DNA of 64,000 bases from Strigops habroptila (lineage: Eukaryota; Chordata; Aves; Psittaciformes; Psittacidae): NCBI RefSeq assembly GCF_004027225.2, contig NC_044279.2, positions 41,874,744 to 41,938,743 of the forward strand, given 5' to 3'. A program made the translations under genes and the position numbers. Shown in pieces: positions 12,331-27,437 of the stretch (position 1 is its first letter; each line of letters begins with the position of its first letter). Below the pieces are notes generated by a model. The model saw only the letters and a program-made list of their open reading frames with translations. It searched no databases and was not told the origin of the DNA.

Positions 12331-13327
12331 AAGGAGTTGGACAATCAATATGAACTGCACATTACCCTCAGCCAGTCTCCTCCCAGCCTTGTTTGAAGTG
12401 GACAGCACAAATACTTCTCTGATCACACACTAAGAGGACTGTCTCTGCTCTTGAGCTGACTTAGGCTGGTTAGACTCACATTCTCCCTTTAAGGCATCTC
12501 ATGGGGAGCAAACTTTTTGTCACACCACTCCCAGTTATCTTAAAAAGCAAAATCTACATGGTACAGAGCAGACAGCAAACATTAGGTAGAATGTCAATAC
12601 AAGTGCAATAGAAGTAAACTTCACTGGAGTCTAGATTTTAAAATGCATTGAAACAATCATCAAGTTAAAATCATGAACTATCAGAGAACTCCATTTTCCT
12701 GTTAACTGGGCTAACAGTTTTATAGTGTCTTCGCTTCCTTTTGTATACGTGTGCATTCATTATCTCCTGGGTGACAGCTCCATAAATCCTCTCACACTCT
12801 TGATGTGCTTAAGGATAGATAGATGAAGAGCTCCTTCACAACAGAATATTTCATGTCCCCACACAACTGCACAGCCTGTTTCTTGACTAGAGCTGTTAAA
12901 CACAAGCATATGCTGGCATACTGTATTCCTCAGCGCTTCAAAAAGAGTAGGTCTCCTCCACACACAAGCAGCACCTCATCATTCCTTGCTGAGTTTATTA
13001 CATGGCATACACCACACTTACCTACTTTGCTTACACTCACATTGTTGCCATATTCACTTTTCCTAAGGTTTGTAGCACACAGACTTCTGGTCAACGCTAT
13101 GGGCATCTGGGCATTACTATACTGCAAAAGCTTAGCTATTGAGATTCCCAAGCCACAGTAAAGGGCTGCAAGATCCCTAGCTTTTAACATCACAAATAAA
13201 TACAAAATGATCATTGACACAATCTGCTAAACAATCATATTATCATCAGCCAAATCATCTTACTCAAAAGCTGTCTGGATTTTCATAGCCTTAAAGATTT
13301 CTGTACTCTTCCTTAAATAAAATAAAA

Positions 13328-13342
13328 GAGAGAGAGAGAGAA
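13328..13342. repeat. Short (GA)n microsatellite
   Basis: About seven GA units following an AAAATAAAA run. Simple repeat, no function inferred. Confidence 0.85.
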
Positions 13343-14104
13343 GACTAATGCCATTTCCTGATCATCTCATTAACAATCTATTTCCCACATTGTAGAACAG
13401 CCACTTACTGTGACATGGATTTGCAGAGCTGGATCATTTTCAAAATCCTGCAAGAATTGCATCCTTTTCATCTGAACTACTTAGAACATATGAAAACACT
13501 TGATCTGTTAATTATCTACAACAGTTATCCATGGAGTGGATTTAGTCTTATTAGCAGCAACATAGTCTCTTCCTTGCCATGCAGCATGATTCAACACATG
13601 CCTGATAACTCAGCCACAGGGTACTCATCAGAGGGGAAAATAAAAAGCCCACACACCTTGAAAATTACCAATCTGGATAATGCCATGAAATAACTGATGC
13701 CAAACACATGGCTCCCAGACTGTCTGGAGAATAAAGTACAGAGTTAGCCTGAGGTGTACTGACAGAAACCAAGGACTTGACTTAGGAGGGAACAGTGAGC
13801 TAATTGCTTAGTTTGTAGATATAGACAGGCAGTTTTGCTGTGTTTAAGCAGCACAGTGTGTGTAGCAAAGGCATGAGGTCAGGTCTTCCCCTTCACCAGG
13901 TCTGCAGGGCAAGACAAGGAAGGTTCTGCCAAGGAGCAGCTGAAGACTTCAGCTTGAGCAGAACGGGATTTTGAACTAGTCCCTTTTGCAACCTCTTCCT
14001 CCCTATGTGGCGTAAAAGGCACACAAAAAAGTCAGGTCCCTGGTAAACATAACAGCAAGGAGCCAGAGTCTCTGTACTTCAAGAATGTCCAGCAACCTTC
14101 CCTC

Positions 14105-15205
14105 TAAATTGAAGAGATGTAAAGTTGATGGATTAACTCAGTGGATGAGGAATTGGTTGGATAGTTGCATCCATAGGGCAGTGGTCAAAGGCTCAATGTC
14201 CAGAGTGAAGATCAGTGATGACTGGTGTCCCTCAGGAGTCTGTACTGGGACCACTACAGTTTAGTTATTTCTCAATGACACAGACATAGTGGGATCAAGT
14301 GCACCCTCAGCAAGTTTGCAGGTGACACCAAGCTGAGTGGCATGGTTGACACACCTGAGGGACAGGGTGCCATCCAGAGGGACTTGGTTGGATGAGCTCA
14401 AGAAGTGGGTCCATGTGAATCTCATCTGGTTCAACAAGGCCAAGTGTGAGGTCCTGCACTTGGGTTCGGGCAACTCCCAGTATCAATACAGGCTGGGGGA
14501 CGAAGTGATTCAGAGCAGCCCTGGGGAGAAGGACCTGGGGGTGTTGGTTGATGAGAAACTGAACATGAGCTGGCAGTGTGCACTCGCAGCCCAGAGACCA
14601 ACCATATCCTGGGCTGCATCAAAAGAAGCGTGACCAGCAGGTTGAAGGAGGTGACCCTGCCCTTCTACTTAGATCTGGTGGGACCCCACTGGAGTACTGC
14701 ATCCAGTGCTGGAGCTCTCTGCACAGGAAACACATGGACCTGTTGGAGTGAGTCCAGAGGAGGGCCACAAAAAGGAACAGAAGGGTGGAACACCTCCCAT
14801 AGGAAGAGAGGCTGAGAGAGCTGGGGTTGTTCAGCCTAGAGAAGAGAAGGCACCAGAGAGGTGTTATTGTGGTCTTTCAGTATTTAACAGGGGCTTATAA
14901 GAAAAATTACAACAGACTTACTAGCATCACCTGTTGGTGATAGGACAAAGGGTAATGGTTTTAAATTAAAAGAGGGTAGATCCAGACTAAACATAAGGAA
15001 GAAATTTGTTATGATGAGGGCGGTGAGGCACTGGAATAGGTTGCTCAGAGAAGTTGTGGCTGCACCATCCCTGGCAGTGTTCAAGGCCAGGCTGGACGGG
15101 GCTTGGAGCAACCTGGTCTAGTGGAAGGTGTCCCTGTCCATGGCAGGGGGGTTAGAACTAGGTGACCTTTAAAGGTCCTTTCCAACCCAAACTATTCTAG
15201 GATTT
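14105..15205 (+). mobile_element. CR1 LINE, 5'-truncated, 1.1 kb, with RT remnant
   Basis: Non-LTR retrotransposon fragment in forward orientation. It runs from the reverse-transcriptase region ('ggtgtccctcaggagtctg', encoding a GVPQ-like motif) through the C-terminal ORF2 part to the 3' end, 'ggtcctttccaacccaaac' and 'attctagg'. Residual reading at 14337-14633 includes [17 protein letters not shown] and ISWAASKEA, typical of CR1 ORF2. Frameshifts and internal stops show it is dead. Truncation at the 5' end is the normal CR1 pattern. Confidence 0.93.
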
Positions 15206-18200
15206 GCCCCATCAGTCCCATAATCCCATCAGCCATTGTCTCCCACCCTCCAAGCTTCTCACCTTCACATCAGTGAGCATCAGCTCATACACAGCTACGG
15301 CTGATCCATCTTCTGTGCCGATTCCATCAATAAAAATTGGGTGAAACACTGTCTTTGTATGTACCCTGCGGTTGGATGCACCCTGTATTGTCTTTTCTGC
15401 TCTCCAGTCCAGGGCTGCCATTCCCAAACTTCCTCTGATCCCAACCACAGCTGCAGCTGGGGTTTTCTCAGGTTTATTATCTTTGTTAATGGAACTTCTT
15501 GTGTGCTTAGGAGTTAATTAAGTACTTGATGGCCTGACTGGCAGAATGCTGCATTGTGATGATCAGGTTTCACTCCTGACTGGGTTTTTTTGAGGGAATC
15601 TAATGCAATTTACTTCACGTGTCTGCTACCTCTGTTTCCATGTATGTAACTAGGAACTAAAAATCTTTCTCTATTTGAGAATTTGAGGAATTTTGTAGGT
15701 GTTACGTAGCAGAGTTATATATTAACAATGCCATTAATTCCATAATTAGGAACTTACATAACTCTTTTTCAATGTGCTGTATAAACCTTGCCCATCATGT
15801 CTAAAGAATTATTTCAGTAATGAGCTGGTAAGCATTACTGCTCTTCTTCTGTAGGCAGAAGCTGAATGCCACTTGTTTGACCTCAGGTTGGCAATATGCC
15901 ACACAGGGCTGCGGCAGTGATGATTGAAGTTTTGGGCCTGACACAACTCAAACCTCAAGAAGTCTCACTCAGCTGTAAAGCGTCACTGAGGCAAATTTTA
16001 GGGATTTCACGGAGCTGTTTGTGCAGTCTCTGGTGGGAAGCCACAGTAGAAACTAGTCACTGCAACTCAATGGTGTGGTACACGGCACCACGTGTTTCTA
16101 CCTGAAAATGAAACCACTGTTTTGAAAACCAACCATTGTCTCCCACAGGAAACACATCCTACCACCCCACAGTAAGGTTTGTGCCAGGGTAAAGAAAGGC
16201 TGTGCCATGTGCAAGCAGCACACACGTTCATTGCTCACTCAAGATGGATTAAGATGAAAAGCCTCTATGATTTCTGGATTTAAGGCATTGCAAAGCTAGA
16301 CTGATGAATTATCTCTCCTTCACTTTCAGCTGTCAAGCTGCAACTTTTCTTTCAGTGCAAAATATTATTTTCTTATGCTTCAATCGTTTTTCCATTCCTT
16401 TCTCTCAGTGCAGCTGTAGCTCCACTTTGTGGAAGATGAGGAAAGCGGAGAGTGACCCAGGTGTGCTAACTGCAGGATTGCGCAGAGCTGCTGAACCTGG
16501 CAGGCATGAAAAGATGTGGGTCTTCAAAGTCAGATGATGATAGTTAGTGAGGCCTAAGACCATTTCTCATTCTTTTTCAACTTGAAAGGCTCGCAAATCA
16601 AGCCCTTGCTGTATTTCTTCCTCCTACCTAGTTGTAAATATACCGGAAACAGCTGTAAAATACAGCATGAGAAAAACTGAAGGGAAATATATATTTCCTA
16701 TGTATCAGCATATGCAGCAATGGAAACTGCCTGACCAGATTCATTTTTCATAAAGGAGGACGAGGAAGATTTTTCAACCTTTTCAGTACCCTGTTGTATA
16801 TTCTGATACAAATTAATGTATTCCATCTCTCAGGAAATTCTCTGGTTCTAGGGTTAATGCTGGAGCTAAAGTGACATAGTTTTGAGTCTCCAGAGCTACA
16901 GTTATGAATGCTTTTAAAGATATTAATTATTTATAAGAATACTTAAATTATATTTACAAATTCTTTTATAAATCTGTTTTCCATACATGGAAGAGGACTG
17001 GATTTCTGACAGGTCTATCTACAGACTGCACAGACCTGAAATGATTTTTTAAGGAAGGTGAATAAATAGACTTGCTTTAAAAAATGCTTCTGGATGCTGC
17101 AAAATCAAGATCACTTTGTAATGACAGTGGGGATTTGGTTTAAGATATCTGACTATAGGTATCCACATACAGGTCTTTACAAAAGTACTTGATGCTTAAT
17201 TCCAAATACAGACAGCAGAGATTTGGGCAATGAAACAGCAATGATGTCACGCACAAGACAGCGGGTGTGTGCATTTGGGAGCAGCATCGTGCTCTGAGCT
17301 CCAGTGACTGCGCTGGGTGTTCAGACAACCAGCCCCATGCAGAGACCTGTAAGTGGGCACCTCAGTTTAATGCCAATTTCAAAACAAATCTGTCCCAACC
17401 TCTGAGAGGTTGGCCCTGCACAGGACGAAGCCCTGTTCTGGCACTCAGCTTTGAAGAGAGTGTGAAGCGGTTTAGGAACCCCTCTCAGTGCTGTCCCCAT
17501 TCTGTGCTTCAGCAGAGCATACTCTCTTAATTGCAAGTTCATTTCATGTCAGACTGTGGCAAGAGCTGTAAAGCCTCACTAAGTGCTGGTCACATCAATT
17601 TGATCAAAAACGCATCAGAATAATAGGAAGAGAAAGGACCTGGATTATCCTTTTAGTAGGATTTCAGGGCCAATGCTTTCCGTGCTTTGTAGGCTGTACT
17701 CAAACCAGACTCAGCACAAAAAAGTGAAAGCAGCTGAGGTGCTTTGAAATGCTCACCCATGTCTCTGCTGTCTCAGTAATTTCATTTCAGGAATGACCTT
17801 GTCTGAGGAGAAAACCTCAGGTCTCTGTGAGGAGCAAGAGACAGTCATGTTATGAACAACCCTCACAAGGCATTTGAGGACTTTTCAGGAAGGCAAACAG
17901 TAAAGGGAAAATGTGATAAGATTTTTGACATGACGTGGAAAATGCTGAGGAGGGTACTTCAGCTGTTACCACATATGGAGCTCTGAAGACTGTACATAAC
18001 ATCAAGGGGATGATATACCTTGCAGCAGTGTAACATACAGCTCTGCCCACTCAGGCTAATGCCCGTGGGGATGAAAAACCAGTGGTGGCCCAAAGGAAGA
18101 ACATGATGTTGGTACCTCACTTACTTATACACATACAGTCTAAGGAAAGCTCTTGAAGACAGTGCAAGCAGGCCTGAAGCCTTCTCATTGAGGTCCATAC

Positions 18201-21200
18201 TGCAGGACAGCAGCGGTACTGATGGAAACGGAGGGAACCACACAAAGCTCTGGCTGGGGCTGCCTGCTCAGGAAGTCAGAGTGGGGAGGAGGAAGTGTTG
18301 GAAAAGATTGTGTTTACTTTAAAGAAGTTCAAGGAACGAACACAGCTAGTAAGTGGCTACAGCCTGTCCTAGGCCCAAGGACACTATATCCTGAACCACG
18401 CTAGGAAATAATCAGGCACTGGGAGCACGAGCAGCAGCCCTTGTTTCAGGACTGCTGCCAAACACCCCATGCTAATGCTGACAGTTCTGGACTTTGCATT
18501 CGCACCAGCTCTCCCCACAGACCATTCATCTGGGGGCAGTTTCCCAAGCAGGCCTCTTTGGAGAAATCATCTTCATTTCCAGGGTTTAGCCTAACGCCAG
18601 GGAAGCAGACCATGTAAACAGTCTGAGCCTCTGAATGAAAGGAATGCAGAGAGGAATGGAGATGAAGGACTAGAATGTAATTCCTGTAAACAAAACCACC
18701 AGCTTCTTTTAAATTAAACACATACCTATCTTCCCACTGCTTCATATATGTACACACAGCAGCTCAGTAAGTTCCTGGGAAATATGAAAGGCACTGGTTG
18801 AGCATCCAAAACTAATTGCTTTAAGCAAGGAAATGAAATTTATGAAAATCTAAAGCCTGTACTGTCATGGGACTTTGCTGTTATGTGACAGTAAGTCCCA
18901 AAGCTGCAAGTTAGATGCCAAATGCATTTAAAAAATTCATTAGACTTTACAAAATAGTTAAAATGCATCTTATCTAGTTGACACTTGTTTTAAAACAATG
19001 CTCCGCCCCGTCCCCCCTCCACTTCACACAACCCCCTGTTTCCTTAATGTCATCAAAATCAAGAATTCTGCAAAGGAAGCCTAGAGAAATAACTGCAAAT
19101 ACAGAATTTGTGTGAGATTTTGTAACGCTAAATAAGGTAATGAAGCAGAAGACAATGACAGTGGTTCTGAGGGTTATGAAACCTCAGTATGACAATTTCA
19201 CAAAAGCAGTTTTGTGGGGGTTTTAAGCTTCAGGGCCCTGTAATGTTCCTCGTTACTTGCCCTACCCGCTGCTGTGTAGTATGGAAACGCCACCAGGAGA
19301 TGTCAGGCACGGACCGTGAGCAGCGGATGGCAGGGGAGCTGCCTCAACAAGCCAAACCCACAGAAACAGCTGCTGCAAGGCACTTGATAGGCACAGGTGT
19401 CGTTGCTAACACTGTGGCCTTACTTCATACTTAAGGAAAATGCCAATTTGGGAAAAATAGGAAAAAACAAAAAGTTTCTGATGCTGTTATATCTTGACAT
19501 TAAAAGTAAAATATCTCTCTCATCTACTCCTACTAGCAATTTTAATACTTCAGAAGAGCAATTCCACTAAGATCCAAATGTTGGTTCAAACTAACATACC
19601 TGCATGCGTGCCTGTGTATGCAACCACACACACACACCCCCCCCCAACGCTGAGATCAAGCAGGACGTCTGTTTGATATGTGCTACACTTCCTGAAGCTA
19701 AGATTTGTGTACTAGATATTACAAAGTCCGTAATGACCGAATAGGTTTTAACGCAACTCATTAGAATAGTTTTATCCAAGAAACACAGGGTGAATTGTAC
19801 GTGACTGTTGCACTTTTTATGTCTGCAGATTCCCTTTCAGGGTACGCAAGAGAAGATACTGACTACTAAAAATAGAACTGAGGTTAGTATATTGCAGACC
19901 TAAAGGTTTATGACATTTATGGTTACAGCACTTATCTACTCTTTGGCTTTTGCTCTCGCTAGCAAAGATTATACTCTGGTACATTTTTATGACTTCTTTT
20001 GTATTTCCTTGTACCCATCCATAATCTTTACTGAGTACTGGGATGACACAATAACAACCCATTCGTGTGGATTCATTTCTGCCCAATGGCTAGTGCTAGG
20101 CTAGTGGCTGAACGTATGTTACCTGCTAATTTTCACATACCAGAAGGGTTTTGCTGTCCCAGCCTTCAGCAAAAGGCAGGGTGAGGGGAATAGATTTTTG
20201 GCTCAACTGTTCTTTAGGAATATAGATCTGAAAAGAGTTCTATCTATCTTCAGCATTAAAAACACAATTAAGACCAAGTTTATGGTAAGAAAGTGCTGTC
20301 TTTAAAATGTTCACATCCCTAGAAATAAGCAACAATTACTGCTTAGAAATGAATTATGAAAATTATTTACAAATGTATACTAATTCAATTATTTTGGAAA
20401 TTACTATTCACTTTAAGGTCAAGAACAGATGCAGCTCCAATACTATAACTTCATTGATGTTTTAATTCCCTGTAACCATAACTCTATCACTTATTATCCG
20501 TATCTCACAGAACTTGATTACAATTATATTAGGATGTTTTTTCCTTGTCATTTTGTTTCACTTCAGTTGAGTAAAATGAAGATAAACCACTCCCAACTTG
20601 AGTCTGATTCAATCACACACCCCTATCTACCCCACACCAAGCTAGCCTGGAATTACTTAAAACCTCTACTCCACCTACTGACCTGCAGTACTGGAATTTG
20701 TAATGGAGTTCATAAACTAACACTGCAGGTCAAGAAAAGAATGTTGAAAATGGGAGACAGTAAACAGACCAGCCAAGAGACGTGACTTCATCCAAACTGT
20801 GGCTCCTGAGGAATTCAGAGACTGGGAGAGCAGCACATGTGGTCCTCGCACACCTTCAGGACTCCGCTTCTATGGACTAGGTAGAACCGTTCAACTTTAT
20901 TTTATGGAATATATTCTGTGGAATGAAGTTCCATTAAAATGTTCTGTACAGGAGGAAAGACAGATGGTGACTTTTTACTCCCCTTTGAATTAAATTGGCA
21001 CACGAGTCATGGTCTGGGCAAAACAACATGAGCCCCACCTCTTCCTTGGGAGAAAAACCTGTGAAGTTCCCCAATTAAAAGCAGCCCACTACCTTTTAAT
21101 GAAGGTACCACAGGGCTCCTTCAGGTTTGTTTTGTTGTTATTTTGCTGGTTTTGGTTTTTTATATAGCTCTAGTAGTTCTATGTATCTGATGTTAAAATT

Positions 21201-21300
21201 AGAATAGCTGTTATGCCTGCGAAAAAAGAGATGAGAGATACAACAAACGATCCTGAGCAGCAATTCCAAAAGATACTGCAATATATGTAACATGTAAGAA
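15206..21300. other. Intergenic DNA
   Basis: No exon or recognised transposon. A CA/poly-C simple repeat lies at about 19625-19646. Short ORFs show no family likeness. Confidence 0.65.
19625..19646. repeat. (CA)n plus poly-C tract
   Basis: 'acacacacacac' runs directly into a C run of about 10. Simple sequence. Confidence 0.9.
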
Positions 21301-21505
21301 GGTTTACTGTGAGGGTGGTGAGACACTGGCACAGGTTACCCACAGGAGTTGTGGCTGCTCTGTCCCTGACAGTGTTCAAGGCCAGGCTGGACGTGGCTTG
21401 GAGCAACCTGGTCTAGTGGAAGGTGTCCCTGCCTGTGGCAGGGGGTTGGAACTGGATAATTTTTAAGATCTCTTCCAACCCAAACCATTCTATGATTCTG
21501 TGAAA
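21301..21505 (+). mobile_element. CR1 LINE 3' fragment
   Basis: Begins 'tgtgagggtggtgagacac' and ends 'cattctatgattctgtgaa', the 3'-most ~200 bp of CR1 in forward orientation. No coding potential. Confidence 0.93.
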
Positions 21506-24500
21506 GTAACTTTCCAACACTGAGTGCCACCACATACAAGTTATCATTCATCATATTTTGGTCTCTTGAGGCCTTGTGAAATGACCAGGCCTCCAGCGAA
21601 AGTTTTTCTTTCCCATTTCAGAATGAGAATAGAAATGGAAACCTTCACTGGTTAGAAGGACATCAGGACCGCACCAGGTGCCCTGGACTCTTATCGTATC
21701 TAGGGAGGAAGCCCTTCACAGTCAATACACAGCTCCCCTTTCACTTCATCCTGTATCACAGGCAGTCACAAGGGTTGTTGTTGGATTCCTTTTCCCTTAC
21801 TTATGGATAAGGGCTTTTCACACACCAACCCCCCATTTAGGTATGTCCCTTTTGGCCTCAGCGAGTGAGGAAGAAAGTGTGGAATGTTACAAGCAGGCAA
21901 CCTTTTTCCTCCAGGTTTTCTTCCCTTTCCTTGCCCAGGCCTCTGCTCTGGCTCCCTCAGAATGCTCTCAGCTGGCTTGTTCGCTTTCTCCTGAAAAAGT
22001 GGGTTGCTGAACTGGCTTCTGATTCCATTCCCCAGCTGGCTGCTTCCCACACTACCATTCTTTGATCCTAGTATTTCTGCCCTGAGCAAGGTTCAGAGAG
22101 CCCAAGCAGCCCTAATGCTCTCAGCCCAGACCAGCCTGACCTGTAAGAGTGTACAGATAACATTGCCGAGAAGCAGCTGCCTGTAGAAAATGGTTGATGG
22201 AAAGGTCTTGTCTGAGAGATGTAGATATCTCTATCTAAAGAATAACTAGACTATTGAAAACAAAAATGTTGGTTTAGGATGGAGTTCATATCACCTGTTG
22301 TATATTATAGAACCCAGCAATAAACAGGATAGAGATCCTGTTCCCTTAGCAGCAAGTCAGAGCAGGGCAAAGAGTTATCAGACTCTTCTTAATTATCCAC
22401 AGAGGTCAGTGTCTCAACCAGCTTTTGAGTGATTTAAGCAGCCTGTGGTCAAGTAGGCTACGGGATTTCGCTCTCTCCCACTGCTCTCTAGCACTGCATC
22501 CAGCCTGGTCCCTCCTGAGGGCTGATATCCTTCTCTAGTCATCATGCTGCTGGAAGTAGATTTCATAAACAACTTAATACCAGTGGTTTCCCAACTATGG
22601 GCCACAAAATCACATGCCCTTGATCCACAGAAAGCTGGCTAGCTCTGTCAAGCTGACTCCACTCATTTCACTTAGGAAGAGAAACAACAAATGAGAAAAA
22701 AATGTACTGAAGAGAAAAATGGATTGCACAGTTTTATCTGTATTAAATTAACAGAAAAGCAAAGAAAACCTTCTAGAGAGAAAAGCTAGAAACAGAGATG
22801 CTTTCCTACTGTTGCTTTTGCATGTAGGCATTTTCTGTAATTGCTACAGAAGTAGTTACGCAATCCTGAACAGATCCTCTATTTAATGTGGTTATATTTG
22901 GGAGGAAACTTGGGAATTAGTTTTTGTTCTTGTACAATGAAATTACTTGTGGTGAGACTGCCCTCTTCCTGGCTTTCTGGCATACAGCTCTCACATGAGG
23001 ACTGCATGGTGACAAGGGAAAGTACATGGAGACTAATTAATCTTGTGTTGCATCTGGTTTTAATTCCTAATTTAGGAATATATTAAAAACAGATTCTAGA
23101 ATGGCCATCCAAAGTTCTGGGCATGTTTTCCAAAATATCCAGCTCTCCAATAATACTAAACCCCATTAAACCACAGTCTTAGCAATGAGCATCAAATGTA
23201 CCTCCACTCTTCTAAGAAATAACTATTTCAAACCCTTTCCCTACCATTTTACCCTAACTTAAAAAGCAGAAGGAATGAGAAGTGTTTACAGTCTCTAGAT
23301 AGCTAAAACATTAGTTCTCTTGAATACTAAATATGAGTTATAAAACACAGAAACTTCCAGAGTTGAAGAGTTCTTGTGGAAAACCTTACACTAGCAGATC
23401 TATCCCCTTTATAGAAAAAAAAAAAAAGGCCCTCTTAAATAAAATCAGAATCCTTCTACAGCAGATCAGAAATGAGAAAGGTAAGCTCCACTTTCTTCAT
23501 ATGCACCTGGCACTATGAATGACATAATGGCGTTTTTCCTTCCTTTGAAAAGATCCTTTAAAAGGGCAAGGAGATGCTGCCCAGTTTGAGGTCTTTTCTT
23601 TCTTTCTTTTCATGGAGAGAAGCCACTCCATGCTAAGATCATCCCATCCTATTCTTTGGTTTCTCAGACCTTACTCTTACTTTGCTGTGATTCAAAGGAA
23701 CAGGTTATTACTGCTAGTGACAGTGGCCTGTAGAGTTTGCAGTGCTCTGTTCTTACTACCAGAGAGTTGTAGTCAAATCGTAGTCAAATTCCTCTCTTCC
23801 TCAGTGAGGAAAGCCCCATCACAGCCACTCTGTTATCTCTTCATGAACTGTCTTGAATTCTGCCTGGTTCTTGCAAACTCCCCAATTCCTCTGCAGCAAA
23901 TCTGAACCAATCTTGCCATCAGTCAGTTTTAGAGACTCACCCAAATGGTAATTCAAGGGAACACCTAACAACAGACTACACAGCAGCACACACACACAAA
24001 CACACACTCTCACAGATGATGCTCAGCATTTGCTACTGCTTCTGCTGAGCCATCTTCATCACCTGCGGATCCTTTCTCATTTCTCTTTCCATTGCACATC
24101 ACTGAGACCATTTTAAAAACTACCTATGCCAAAGACACTTTCAAAATATATCTGAAAATATATAGTAAGTTTTAAGCCCTGTAATTGTTTACCAAAGATC
24201 ACATAGGCTTAAGAACAGTATACAGATTTTTTTAATCAGCTGAAAACTGCCCAAAGCACTAGCCCTTAAGAGCTTGGCTGCCTGGAAAGGAAGAAACTCC
24301 CAGCTCTCACCTTTCAGAGCCCATGGTCTGGATGCCTTTCTAAGTTGACTGGATGCCTTTCTGGTTGACTGCTATTATTTTCCTGAGCGCTGGGACAGGC
24401 TGTCTGCTGGCAAGAAGACTCCAGCCACCCTCCTCTCACATTTGACTTACTGTGCCCATTCTGGTTTGAAGCCTTTTTGTAACGCCCTGTTCTTTTACAC

Positions 24501-27437
24501 TCTTACCCCTCTTCTGTCCCTTTCTACTTCCTCTGCACCCCATAGCTATTGCTCTCTACTGCACTGAAGAAATAAATAAAAGGAAAAACAAATTGGTATG
24601 CATGAGAACTTACTTACTTTTAAATAATAGTATTTTCCACAGGTTCAGCACAGCCGACCTACTGTGACAACCATTTCCATGCCAACGTATCAACCAAACA
24701 GCATTGTCTTTTCCCCTCCCAAGCCAAATATCATCATCTCGTACAAATATACTCCTTGCAGGCGTACCTACCATTGCCTCAATCCCTACCTGCCATCCAG
24801 CCTGACCTTTGCTCATGCTCCCGTCAATCACCAACACACCCTAAATTCTCGCTGTGACACACAAACAGACCTGCAATGAAGTTGAGTATCATAAAAAGTA
24901 TAGCTGGAGGAAGGATAAAAGGCTGTATAACACACCCAGCCTTTTCCCCCTACAACAGTGAGTTTGAAGCAGAGGCTTGCCTTGCCTGGCCTTGCAGCTT
25001 CGCACCCCAGGCTTGGGATCCCAGAACCATGTTAGAAGTGTAGCAGTACACATCTTCGGTCTTTACAACTCACCAGGCAGAACATGACTCACTCGGAACT
25101 TCTGCTAAATAAAAGTGTTGCCTTTCGTATTTTGGGAAAAGGCCTAACATTTGGTTCCATTCCATGCTCACTGAGATTTTATAGAGATCTGATTTCTTAA
25201 GCACCAAAAGAAATAATTCCTCAAATGTCATTTTATCTCTTCTTGCAAGTGCCAAAAATGCTTAACAAGCTAAATAATGTAACATTATGCAGGGGACAAA
25301 ACAGAGGGGAAGAAGTTCTGCCCATGATTTCAAATTTGGATGCTTTATTTGAAGTAATTATTACTTAAGAGGTGGTTAAAGTTCATTAAAATCCAAAGTA
25401 ACGCTTGCCAAGATCTCAAAACAGTTTATTATTTTAATTCTTGCATAATGATGAGGAAAAATATGTTTTGTTCAAACCTCTCTGGTGAGGAGATATGGCA
25501 TTTTGCCAGATTACAAGGAGGAAAACTCTCCTTAGTGCCAACGCCTAGTAAACTGCATCCTGTGTCTCACTGCCTCGGTGCCAATCAAGGCAGCTGACGA
25601 ATCAAAAGGTGACTTGCTTTTAAAACCTTCCTGTTTCTGAATATTGGGACATACTGTTATTTGCAAAAGAACAGTGGGAAAGCTGGGTAAAAATTTCATA
25701 GGGGAGGAGCAGAGGAAGAAGATGACATTTTGCCAATTTGCAAATAAATGGAAGCTGATTCATCCTGTCCTGTGGGTTTTCATATCAGCCCTCAAGTAAC
25801 GATACTACCCTGAAATACGTTGCCTTAGCTGGGTAGCGGCAGCAGCTTAGTGGACAGCACAGCCTATCCAGTGCATGGCCTGAGAGAGGTAAAAACCAAA
25901 CAGAAAGTGCTTACCTATAACTCTTGCTCCCTGCATTGGTACTTCAGTTGTTTACTTTCTGTAATCACACAGCTCTGACTGCAGCATAGGGCCAGAAAAG
26001 ATTGCTAATAAATTCAAACATTGAGTATTTGGCAGCATCAATACAGGCATTTCCTGAACCCTTCAGTTAAGTGGTTTTGCTTTTATGGCACTAAAAAAAA
26101 AGAGTAAATACAGAGAACACTCCAATTGCAGAGGTAAATAGTAATCTGCTGGGATTACATTCTAAATCTAAGGAAGGTTCACTGAACTATATTTCAGTTT
26201 AAGCACTGAAAACCTAAAGTGGTATCAGTAAGGCAAAAGATAACAGAAGAAAATGAAACCAAGGAAAAGGAGAATTACACTCATCTGCTGTAGAATCCTC
26301 AAGTAGCCCAATAAGATCTATTGTCTTTGTTTAAAGCGTCATCAAAACTAATTCAATGCTGTTGAAGAAAAAAGGATAGTGAAGTGACAGACCAGAAAAG
26401 CTTGGAGTCTTTATTTACCTACAGATTATACAGAGCACCAAGCAAAACACCTGGGAAGTCTGCATCTTCTCTTACTGAATAGACAGGCTGAAGACATCAG
26501 CTTTATTAATCCATTTCAGTAGCACACTTTCGGATACAGGAGTTTAATTTGTATTTTGAATTCTTTGACCTCTCATCTGAGCTAACACCCAATTTACAAC
26601 CTTGCTGTGGATCTCTTAGCAGAATTCAGAACAGCATACTCTGTTACAGAGGTAGCTCTGTGAGCACCTGCCTGTCATTGCGGCCTCTGAATCAGTGAAC
26701 ATTTCGCTTATTACAAATCCCAAAGAACAATCTACTTTCTTCTACTGGTGGAGTGAGTTACACAGTTACTGCCAGGAACAGCTTCCAAATACTGGAATGT
26801 GCTCCCACAGAAGGAAGCCAATGCAATTCTTTCTGCTCCTAACTGCCTCAGCTACAACATTAACAGCATGCAACAGCTACGTAAATTCAGTGGACGGGTT
26901 GCCAAATAAAAAGGATGTGATTCCTACATAGAGAGTTTCTCAGCAGAGACTGCTGACAGCTGCTTGAAAGGAATCTGAATAAAGAACATGCTTATAGAGC
27001 TGCACCAGCTGCTTTACTCAAAATAAGCAGCACCTTTCTTGAGATCTTTATCCAGTTCTGGGTTCTTAAAATTGAGTAAGAGCACCCAGAAGAGAGTCTT
27101 TCTCCTGCTGCTATGCAGATCAACTGAAAATATACATATCAAACCTCAGTGAGACAGAAAAAGTTAAGAGAGTAATGAATGCTACTGAATACTAAAGAAA
27201 GTAGCAAAATGTAAATAATGTTTTGATTTACCTAATTTTTAAGTAGTCTTAGGTATTACTTATAATACAGTTAATAATCATTGCAGTTCTTGCAGGAACA
27301 CAACTTTCAAGCCATCAATTTTTGGATTAAAATTTTTAGTATTAAAAAATAATGGATCATAACACCAACAGCAAACTGCTAATTCTAGTCAGCATTTCCT
27401 ATAACAAAACAGTTAATTTTTCAAACAAGTACTGCTA
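21506..27437. other. Intergenic DNA
   Basis: No exon or recognised transposon. A short (CA)n patch occurs at about 23984-24007. Otherwise unremarkable AT-rich DNA. Confidence 0.65.
23984..24007. repeat. (CA)n microsatellite
   Basis: Roughly 11 CA units with interruptions. Simple repeat. Confidence 0.8.

Larger units (their letters stand above)
10771..14104. other. Intergenic DNA
   Basis: No gene recognised. Contains a possible degraded CR1 piece at about 12145-12330 and a short (GA)n run at about 13328-13342. Otherwise nothing distinctive. Confidence 0.65.

Noticed and set aside
14337..15111. Open frames at 14337-14633 (+), 14431-14622 (-), 14706-14900 (+), 14884-15111 (-)
   Set aside because: All fall within the dead CR1 copy; only the first preserves ORF2-like residues, and none is a host gene.
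20429..20785. 118-aa plus-strand open frame
   Set aside because: AT-rich DNA with composition-driven residues and no recognised motif; consistent with chance.
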